From: an uncultured Clostridia bacterium
GTDB lineage: Bacteria > Bacillota > Clostridia > Oscillospirales > Acutalibacteraceae
NCBI GenBank assembly: GCA_946405475.1
Contig: CAMJHI010000175.1
Coordinates: 1-5,082, forward strand
DNA: 5,082 nt
Reading direction: 5' to 3'
In this document: piece by piece, positions 1 through 4,574 of the stretch
Layout: the number at the start of each line of letters is the position of its first letter
Numbering within the stretch: the first letter of the stretch is position 1
The notes under the pieces: model-generated
Database searches by the model: none
Told to the model about the DNA's origin: nothing
The model's input: the letters and a program-made list of their open reading frames with translations, nothing else
Position numbers and translations under genes: made by a program

Positions 1-633
1 CTGAAAACGATCCGGGCGCCGCAGCCGCAGACGAAAAAGAGCACGGTCCTTCATGCCGCGATTTCTTTCGGTTCCGGCGCCGCGCTCGGTTTTTTTGCCA
101 AATGGCTGGACGGGCTCGCGCTCGACTCATCCGTTCGCTGGCAAAGATGGCTTGAGGCGCTCGATCTGGGCAATTTCTTTTCCGACGTCGCCGTCTGGAT
201 GCTGCTTGCGCTGGGGATCGCTGTTTTCAGCAGATCCGCGCTGCGGGCCGCCGGAAACGTGTTTGTGTTTCTGGCGGGCATGTGCGCGGCTTATCACCTG
301 TACACGATCCGGTTCAGCGGGTTCGATCCGACGTCGTACATGATGATCTGGTACGGGATCACCGCCCTGTCGCCGCTCTTCGCCGTGCTGTGCTGGTATG
401 CCCGGGGCTCGGGCGCTGCGGCGCTGCTGCTGAACAGCGGGATCATGGCGGTCTTTGCCGTTGCCTGTTTTTCGATCGGCTTTTTTTACATCGGCCTGAG
501 GGGGCTCCTTTATCTGTTGGTGTTCGTCGGGGCCGCGGCCTGCCTTTACCGAAGCCCGAAGCAAAGCCTGATCGCCCTGCCGCTGGGGATCCTTCTGGCC
601 TTCCCGATCAGCCCGCTTTGGCCGTTCCACTGA
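1..633 (+). CDS. Multi-pass membrane protein of unknown function, 5' partial
   Basis: The frame is open from base 1 to the TGA at 631-633 and gives 210 residues. The true start lies at or just beyond the left edge, because no convincing start with a ribosome binding site is visible; an internal ATG at 199 would cut away a conserved-looking N-terminal part. Hydrophobic stretches lie at about residues 16-33, 59-76, 84-100, 115-133, 140-160, 168-182 and 189-206, so six or seven membrane helices are likely. A Trp-rich amphipathic loop (about 34-57, 'AKWLDGLALDSSVRWQRW') lies between the first two. Other visible marks are 'AAYHLYTIRFSGF', 'SYMMIWYGIT' and a 'LYRSPKQ' loop before the last helix; the protein ends in Pro-Phe-His. 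I have an impression of similar uncharacterised clostridial membrane proteins but recognise no named family, catalytic motif or transporter signature. It may be co-transcribed with the glycoside hydrolase 27 bp downstream. Confidence 0.8.
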   Translation: MKTIRAPQPQTKKSTVLHAAISFGSGAALGFFAKWLDGLALDSSVRWQRWLEALDLGNFFSDVAVWMLLALGIAVFSRSALRAAGNVFVFLAGMCAAYHLYTIRFSGFDPTSYMMIWYGITALSPLFAVLCWYARGSGAAALLLNSGIMAVFAVACFSIGFFYIGLRGLLYLLVFVGAAACLYRSPKQSLIALPLGILLAFPISPLWPFH

Positions 634-646
634 AAAATCAACGAAT

Positions 647-652
647 GAGGTG
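647..652 (+). promoter_or_regulatory. Ribosome binding site of the GH78 gene
   Basis: GAGGTG lies 8 nt upstream of the ATG at 661, a normal Shine-Dalgarno spacing. A competing ATG at 656 has only 3 nt of spacing and reads ATG-AAA-TGA, so the site supports 661 as the start of the long gene. Confidence 0.7.
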
Positions 653-660
653 CATATGAA

Positions 661-3024
661 ATGAACCGAATCCTTTCATTTTTTCTGGCGGTCGTCGCCT
701 TCATCACCGCTCTGTTCAGCGGCAAAAAAGAGGAACCGTATTTCAAAAACACCTACGAGCTGCCCGATACGGCCGTGCCCTACCGGCAGCTCGACACGAC
801 GCCGAAAACCGACTGGACGGCCGAATTCATCTGGGATTCCTCCGACGGCAGCGAGGAAAACGTGTGGATGTGCCTGAGAAAAACCGTTGAGCTGACCGAA
901 GTGCCGGAAACGCTCACGGCGTTTCTTTCCGCCGATTCCCGATACTGGCTGTACATCAACGGGAAAACGGTCGTTTTTGAGGGCAGCGTCAAACGCGGGC
1001 CGACGGCGCACGACAGCTATTACGATTCCGTCGACATCGCGCCTTATCTGAAGCCCGAAAAAAACGTCATCGCCGCGCTGGTGTGGTATTGGGGCAAGGA
1101 CACGAGCTATTCCAACACCGACAGCGGCAAGGCGGGGTTCCTGTTCGAGGCGGGGAATATCGTTTCCGATCAAAGCTGGAAGGTGTGCCGCCACCCGGCC
1201 TACGGCAAAGATACGGGGCTGTCGCAGCCCAATTATCGGCTGCCGGAATCCAACATTTATTATGACGCAAGGCAGGAGCCCGGCGACTGGCTCGCGCCCG
1301 ATTTTGACGACAGCGCATGGCAAAACGCTGCGGAAAACGGCACGGGCGGCTGCGCCCCGTGGGGCAAGCTCTATCCGCGCGGCATTCCGCTGCTGAAGGA
1401 TTACGGACTGAAGGATTATGAAAATTCGGCCGCTTATCGCGGGCGCATCCTGCCGTTCAAAAAAACGATCACGCTGGATATCCCCTACAACGCGCAGTGC
1501 ACGCCGTATTTCAAAATCGAAGCCAAAGCCGGAAAAAAGATCCGGATGCTGACCGAGAACACCTGGCTGGGCGCGGTGAGCGACACCTACGTCACCAAGG
1601 ACGGCAAGCAGGAATTTGAGGCGCTCGGCTGGTTCAACGGCGAGCACATCACTTATGAGTTCCCGGCGGGCGTGAAAATTCTGGAGCTGAAATACCGCGA
1701 AACCGGCTACGACACGGCGTTTGCCGGGCTGTTTGAATGCAAGAATGAAAAGCTGAACACGCTCTGGCAAAAATCGCTCCGCACACTCTACGTGACCATG
1801 CGCGACAACTTCATGGACTGCCCGGATCGGGAACGGGCGCAGTGGTGGGGCGACGTGACCAACGAAATGGCCATGTCGATGTACGCGCTGGACGCCGACG
1901 CTTATCTGCTGTACCAAAAGGGCGTCGCCTCCATGCTGGGGCACATTGACGGCAGCACAAACGTTTTGCAGACTGTTGTGCCGATTAGTCAGGATTATTT
2001 TGAACTGCCCGTGCAGCAGCTTGCGGGGATCTGCGGCTTCTGGACGTATTATCTTTACACGGGCGACCGGGATTTTCTGGAGCACGTCTACGACGCCGCC
2101 GTCCGCTACGTTGAGCTCTGGACGATCGGCGACGATCATCTGGTCAACCACCGCGCCGGCTCGTGGGACTGGATGGACTGGGGCAGCTTTGCCGATGTGA
2201 CCGCCATGGAAAACGCGTGGTATTACTACGCGCTGTCCACGCTCTGCCGCATGGCGGAGGTGCTCGGCCAAGATGCCGGGGCGCTGGCGGACAGAATGAG
2301 CGAGATCAAAACCGGCTATGCGTCGCTCTGGACGAAAAACGGGTTCAAAAGCTGCGATATGATCGCCCCGGACGATCGGGCGAACGCGCTCGCCGTCGTT
2401 TCCGGGCTGGCCGAAGAAGAACAGTACGACGGGATCACGGACGTGCTGACCAAAACGAAAAACGCCAGCCCTTATATGGAGTTTTACGTGCTGGAGGCCC
2501 TTTGCCGCATGGGGAGGTACGACGTGGCCGAAAGCCGGATGCTGGAGCGCTATGACGCGATGATCACGGAGGATTATTCCACGCTCTGGGAGGGCTGGAC
2601 CAAGCTCGACGGCACCATGAACCACGCCTGGTCGGGCGGACCGCTGGTGATCATGAGCAAGTATTTCGCGGGAATTCGGCCGGTGAAGGCCGGTTATGAG
2701 GAATATATCATCCGGCCGCAGCTGACAGGACCCGACACGGTTCGCTGCGTCGTTCCCTCCGTCAAAGGGCCGATCGACGTGACCGAGACCAAAACCGACA
2801 GCGGCTTCACGCTCGACGCGACCTTGCCGAAGGCGGCGACGTCTCAGCTCTGCCTGCCGTTTGCCGAGGGGCAGACCGTGAAGCTCAACGGCCGTGTGAT
2901 CGACCCGAACGGTCAGCTCACCGGAACGGACGGGCTCACCTTTGTGAAGGCCGAAAACGGCTTCCTCGTGTTTTCGATCCGACCCGCCGAAACAACGCGG
3001 CTGCGCCTGGAAGCGATTGGCTGA
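661..3024 (+). CDS. GH78-type alpha-L-rhamnosidase-like glycoside hydrolase, exported or membrane-anchored
   Basis: This 787-residue protein resembles family GH78 enzymes, inverting hydrolases that usually release alpha-L-rhamnose from plant or bacterial glycans. Residues 1-20 are Met-Asn-Arg followed by a hydrophobic helix without a lipobox Cys or a clear Ala-X-Ala site, so it may be a signal peptide or an uncleaved anchor. Residues about 45-165 form an N-terminal beta-sandwich module with the characteristic 'SADSRYWLYINGK' (90-102). Further beta domains extend to about 360, and an (alpha/alpha)6-barrel follows at about 361-675. In the barrel, 'MDCPDRERAQWWGD' (385-398) matches the GH78 active-site signature: Asp386, the proposed general acid Glu391, Trp395 and Asp398. 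'TLWEGW...NH' supplies the proposed general base Glu644 and His655. A C-terminal beta-sandwich (about 690-787) completes the usual order. All key residues are present, so it should be active, but the exact sugar is not proven. The start is supported by GAGGTG 8 nt upstream. Terminators follow the stop codon. Confidence 0.9.
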   Translation: MNRILSFFLAVVAFITALFSGKKEEPYFKNTYELPDTAVPYRQLDTTPKTDWTAEFIWDSSDGSEENVWMCLRKTVELTEVPETLTAFLSADSRYWLYINGKTVVFEGSVKRGPTAHDSYYDSVDIAPYLKPEKNVIAALVWYWGKDTSYSNTDSGKAGFLFEAGNIVSDQSWKVCRHPAYGKDTGLSQPNYRLPESNIYYDARQEPGDWLAPDFDDSAWQNAAENGTGGCAPWGKLYPRGIPLLKDYGLKDYENSAAYRGRILPFKKTITLDIPYNAQCTPYFKIEAKAGKKIRMLTENTWLGAVSDTYVTKDGKQEFEALGWFNGEHITYEFPAGVKILELKYRETGYDTAFAGLFECKNEKLNTLWQKSLRTLYVTMRDNFMDCPDRERAQWWGDVTNEMAMSMYALDADAYLLYQKGVASMLGHIDGSTNVLQTVVPISQDYFELPVQQLAGICGFWTYYLYTGDRDFLEHVYDAAVRYVELWTIGDDHLVNHRAGSWDWMDWGSFADVTAMENAWYYYALSTLCRMAEVLGQDAGALADRMSEIKTGYASLWTKNGFKSCDMIAPDDRANALAVVSGLAEEEQYDGITDVLTKTKNASPYMEFYVLEALCRMGRYDVAESRMLERYDAMITEDYSTLWEGWTKLDGTMNHAWSGGPLVIMSKYFAGIRPVKAGYEEYIIRPQLTGPDTVRCVVPSVKGPIDVTETKTDSGFTLDATLPKAATSQLCLPFAEGQTVKLNGRVIDPNGQLTGTDGLTFVKAENGFLVFSIRPAETTRLRLEAIG

Positions 3025-3050
3025 CGCGCCGCCGGTCACAGCGTTTTTTG
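3020..3050 (+). terminator. Weak candidate terminator at the GH78 stop codon
   Basis: A short hairpin can form across the stop codon: TGAC (3022-3025) pairs with GTCA (3035-3038), with an outer GC pair set off by a two-base bulge. GTTTTTT follows at 3043-3049. The stem is short, so this may only assist the stronger terminator about 15 bp further on. Confidence 0.35.
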
Positions 3051-3062
3051 ACAGAACAAAAT

Positions 3063-3099
3063 AACGGCAGCACCGATCGGTCTGAGCGGCGCTGCCGTT
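3063..3099. terminator. Bidirectional intrinsic terminator between GH78 gene and dinB
   Basis: A perfect 9-bp stem joins AACGGCAGC (3063-3071) to GCTGCCGTT (3091-3099). After one mismatch it continues with three more pairs (3073-3075 with 3087-3089). Read on the + strand it is followed by a T-rich run (3098-3116). Read on the - strand it is followed by TTATTTTGTTCTG. Lying in the 79-bp gap between two convergent genes, it can stop transcripts from both sides. The loop holds the self-complementary decamer ACCGATCGGT (3072-3081). Confidence 0.8.
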
Positions 3100-3103
3100 T
3101 GAT

Positions 3104-4327
3104 TTATACGATTTTTCGGAAAGCGGGGTGCGACGCCGGCTTGCTGCCCGCCAGCTGGCGGCAGCGCAGAACGGCGTCCCGGCCATATTTTTCTTTCAGG
3201 CGCTCCACGCCGCATTCCAGCCGCTCCATGCGTTCGAGCTGCTCATAATCGCAGCCGAAGCAAAGCTGGATGCTCTCATCCTCATGCACCAGCTCGGCGG
3301 CGCGGATGCCCAGCGAGCGCAGGGGCGTCACGCCGTCCCACGCCTCCATGATCAGCTCATACCCGGTCTTGCGCAGCAGCTCCGCCAGCCGAACCGGCTG
3401 GGTCAACCGGCGCTGATGCTCGGTCACATTCAGAGCGTTGTCCCTCAGATGCACCTGCACGACCGTGGCCAGCGCGTGATTTTCCCGCAGCTCGTGCGAC
3501 ACGCGCTCGCTCAGCCACAGCAGCGTTAAGGCGATATCCTCCGCCGTGCGCATATCCCGCGGCGTGGTGGTGCTGCGCCCGATGCTTTTGGGCACGGGCA
3601 CCTCGCCCGAAACGCTCACGGGCGACAGATCGAGCCCGTTGGCAAAGCGCCAGAGCGTTTCACCGCCCTTGCCCAGCACCAGACGCAGGGTGTGCGGATC
3701 GGTTTTGGCGATGTCGCCGATGGTGTAGACGCCGACGCGGTGCAGGCTTCGCAGGGTCGACGACCCCACGCCGAGCATTTCCTGCGCCGCCAGCGGCCAG
3801 ATCAGCCGCTCCATATCCTCCCGCCGGAACACGGTCACGGCGTCGGGCTTTTTGAAATCGCTGCCGAGCTTGGCGAAAATTTTGTTGAAGCTCACGCCCA
3901 CCGAAATGGTCAGCCCCGTCTGCGCTTTGACAGTCTGCCGGATCTGATGCGCGATCTCTTCACCTGTGCCGAAGAGCTTCGTGCTGCCGGTCACGTCCAG
4001 CCAGCATTCGTCGATGCCGAACGGCTCGATCTGATCGGTATACTGTTCATAAATGCCGCGCGCCAGGCGGGAATAATGCGTGTATTTTTCGTAATGCGGC
4101 GGCAGCACGATCAGCGCCGGGCACTTCTGCACCGCCTGCCAGATCGCCTCCGCCGTTTTGACCCCGTACCGTTTGGCGGCCTCGTTTTTGGCCAGAATGA
4201 TGCCGTGCCGCTGTTCCACGCTGCCGCCCACGGCCACGGGCTTTCCCTTTAAGTCCTCCCGCCCGAGGCATTCGACGGACGCAAAAAAGTTATTCAGATC
4301 GCAATGCAGAATGACGCGTTCCGGCAC
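3104..4327 (-). CDS. dinB: DNA polymerase IV (Y-family translesion polymerase), GTG start
   Basis: This 407-residue protein is a Y-family polymerase that inserts nucleotides opposite damaged template bases. The palm carries the metal ligands: Asp10 in 'HCDLNNFFASVEC' (8-20), and Asp106-Glu107 in 'PFGIDECWLDV' (102-112). Phe15 aligns with the steric-gate Phe13 of E. coli Pol IV. The fingers hold 'ILAKNEAAKRYGVKTAEAI' (44-62). The thumb helix-hairpin-helix includes 'MLGVGSSTLRSLHRVGVYT', and the little-finger domain follows. Near the C-terminus 'SIQLCFGCD' (Gln354-Gly358) sits where relatives carry a beta-clamp motif of the QL-x-LF type, here imperfect. The length fits Gram-positive homologues. 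The open frame runs further upstream, but those codons cross the promoter and LexA sites. GTG at 4327 gives the family-like N-terminus (M-P-E-R-V-I-L-H-C-D) and has GGTGGTG upstream; GTGs at 4336 and 4339 are alternatives. Two LexA boxes indicate SOS control. The gene is monocistronic in this window. Confidence 0.93.
   Translation of the reverse strand: MPERVILHCDLNNFFASVECLGREDLKGKPVAVGGSVEQRHGIILAKNEAAKRYGVKTAEAIWQAVQKCPALIVLPPHYEKYTHYSRLARGIYEQYTDQIEPFGIDECWLDVTGSTKLFGTGEEIAHQIRQTVKAQTGLTISVGVSFNKIFAKLGSDFKKPDAVTVFRREDMERLIWPLAAQEMLGVGSSTLRSLHRVGVYTIGDIAKTDPHTLRLVLGKGGETLWRFANGLDLSPVSVSGEVPVPKSIGRSTTTPRDMRTAEDIALTLLWLSERVSHELRENHALATVVQVHLRDNALNVTEHQRRLTQPVRLAELLRKTGYELIMEAWDGVTPLRSLGIRAAELVHEDESIQLCFGCDYEQLERMERLECGVERLKEKYGRDAVLRCRQLAGSKPASHPAFRKIV
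3107..3120 (+). repeat. 14-bp direct repeat, copy A (end of dinB)
   Basis: TACGATTTTTCGGA is identical to copy B at 4427-4440, exactly 1320 bp away. This copy overlaps the last codons of dinB; the stop codon is at 3104-3106. Confidence 0.6.
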
Positions 4328-4333
4328 GGTTTT

Positions 4334-4340
4334 CACCACC
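4334..4340 (-). promoter_or_regulatory. Ribosome binding site of dinB
   Basis: On the minus strand GGTGGTG lies 6 nt before the GTG start at 4327. It is an imperfect Shine-Dalgarno sequence, but no better one exists for the alternative starts at 4336 or 4339, since both lie inside it. It abuts the proximal LexA box. Confidence 0.5.
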
Positions 4341-4353
4341 AAACATTTGTTCT
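4340..4353 (-). promoter_or_regulatory. LexA/DinR SOS box 1 (start-proximal) of dinB
   Basis: On the minus strand AGAACAAATGTTTG matches the Gram-positive LexA consensus CGAACRNRYGTTYC at 12 of 14 positions; only the first and last bases differ. It covers the expected transcription start of dinB (about 4353) and ends at the ribosome binding site, so bound LexA would block initiation. Confidence 0.75.
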
Positions 4354-4382
4354 GTTCGTATGGTAGCACATTTGTTCGGTTC
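4343..4382. repeat. 15-bp direct repeat carrying the two LexA boxes
   Basis: ACATTTGTTCTGTTC (4343-4357) and ACATTTGTTCGGTTC (4368-4382) match at 14 of 15 bases, with a 25-bp period. Each copy holds one LexA site plus an extra GTTC half-site one base further on. The layout suggests a tandem duplication of an operator. Confidence 0.8.
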
Positions 4383-4388
4383 TGTAAA
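4360..4388 (-). promoter_or_regulatory. Sigma-A promoter of dinB
   Basis: On the minus strand TTTACA (4388-4383, 5 of 6 to the -35 consensus) and TACCAT (4365-4360, 4 of 6) are exactly 17 nt apart. A TGC immediately upstream of the -10 gives an extended -10 element. The predicted start near 4353 leaves a leader of about 26 nt to the GTG at 4327. LexA box 2 fills most of the spacer. Confidence 0.75.
4365..4378 (-). promoter_or_regulatory. LexA/DinR SOS box 2, inside the dinB promoter spacer
   Basis: On the minus strand CGAACAAATGTGCT matches CGAACRNRYGTTYC at 12 of 14 positions, with an intact left half-site. It lies between the -35 and -10 hexamers of dinB, where repressor binding would exclude RNA polymerase. 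Its start is exactly 25 bp from that of box 1. Confidence 0.72.
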
Positions 4389-4426
4389 GTCTTTTTTGAA
4401 AATTGTTGCGCGGAAAAAACGACCGG

Positions 4427-4440
4427 TACGATTTTTCGGA
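4427..4440 (+). repeat. 14-bp direct repeat, copy B (upstream of dinB)
   Basis: This exact copy of the 14-mer at 3107-3120 lies about 40 bp upstream of the dinB -35 element and forms the left part of an inverted repeat (4429-4453). The two copies bracket dinB and its promoter in the same orientation. Confidence 0.6.
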
Positions 4441-4453
4441 CACAGAAAAATCG
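4429..4453. repeat. Perfect 9-bp inverted repeat in the divergent control region
   Basis: CGATTTTTC (4429-4437) and GAAAAATCG (4445-4453) are perfect reverse complements around the 7-base centre GGACACA. To the left, CGGAAAAAACG (4411-4421) is a near match (9 of 11) to the same arm, so three related arms alternate in direction. The site lies between the two divergent promoters, about 40 bp from each -35, and could be an operator. No known regulator consensus is recognised. Confidence 0.55.
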
Positions 4454-4490
4454 GCGCCCGAACAAACCAAAAAATACACGCGCTTTCGGT

Positions 4491-4519
4491 TTGACAAAAG
4501 GCGTCGGTTTTTGTATAAT
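4491..4519 (+). promoter_or_regulatory. Perfect-consensus sigma-A promoter of the glycosyltransferase gene
   Basis: TTGACA (4491-4496) and TATAAT (4514-4519) both match the consensus exactly and are 17 nt apart. Transcription should start near 4526-4528, giving a leader of about 48 nt before the ATG at 4575. Such a strong core promoter suggests high or tightly controlled expression. Confidence 0.88.
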
Positions 4520-4527
4520 GAAGCCGT

Positions 4528-4569
4528 ATGAGCCGCCGCGCAGGCGGTGATCGAAAAAGAGAGAGATGA
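4528..4569 (+). CDS. Possible 13-residue Arg-rich leader ORF
   Basis: ATG at 4528 opens a 13-codon frame (MSRRAGGDRKRER) ending at TGA 4567-4569. The ATG lies 9 nt after the -10 element, so it would be at or within two bases of the transcript 5' end, with no ribosome binding site: a leaderless arrangement if translated. Five of 13 residues are Arg, two of them AGA codons. Its stop overlaps an ATG at 4566 (ATGA), which is in frame with the glycosyltransferase. It could be a leader peptide coupled to that gene, or chance; a frame this short occurs easily. Confidence 0.25.
   Translation: MSRRAGGDRKRER
4532..4548 (+). other. GC-rich hairpin in the glycosyltransferase leader
   Basis: CCGCC (4533-4537) pairs with GGCGG (4543-4547) around the loop GCGCA, with a G-U closing pair from 4532 to 4548. 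It sits at the 5' end of the predicted transcript, where it could protect the mRNA or affect translation of the leader. No T-run follows, so it is not a terminator. Confidence 0.45.
4559..4565 (+). promoter_or_regulatory. Ribosome binding site of the glycosyltransferase gene
   Basis: GAGAGAG lies 9 nt before the ATG at 4575 but directly abuts the in-frame ATG at 4566. The spacing therefore favours 4575 as the start for independent initiation. Confidence 0.5.
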
Positions 4570-4574
4570 CGTTC

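Noticed and set aside
127..630. A 167-codon minus-strand frame opposite the membrane protein gene.
   Set aside because: Its composition is Arg/Gln/Asp/Pro-rich and low in pattern. The plus strand gives a coherent membrane protein, so this is a shadow frame.
676..3186. An 836-codon open frame on the minus strand opposite the whole GH78 gene.
   Set aside because: Its translation is Arg/Val/His/Gly-rich without recognisable domains, and it runs through the terminator into dinB. It is explained by the GC-rich codon use of the GH78 gene, which avoids the codons whose complements are stops in this frame.
3692..4252. A 186-codon + strand frame within dinB.
   Set aside because: It is a shadow of dinB on the other strand, His/Arg-rich, with no ribosome binding site or family resemblance.
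4459..4468. A further CGAACAAA half-site on the + strand that could be a third LexA box.
   Set aside because: The second half-site (GTTCG) is absent at the right spacing; it is only a half-match.
4390..4515. Several A- and T-tracts that might form phased, intrinsically curved DNA.
   Set aside because: Centres at about 4394, 4416, 4434, 4448, 4471 and 4510 are not spaced by a consistent multiple of the helical repeat.
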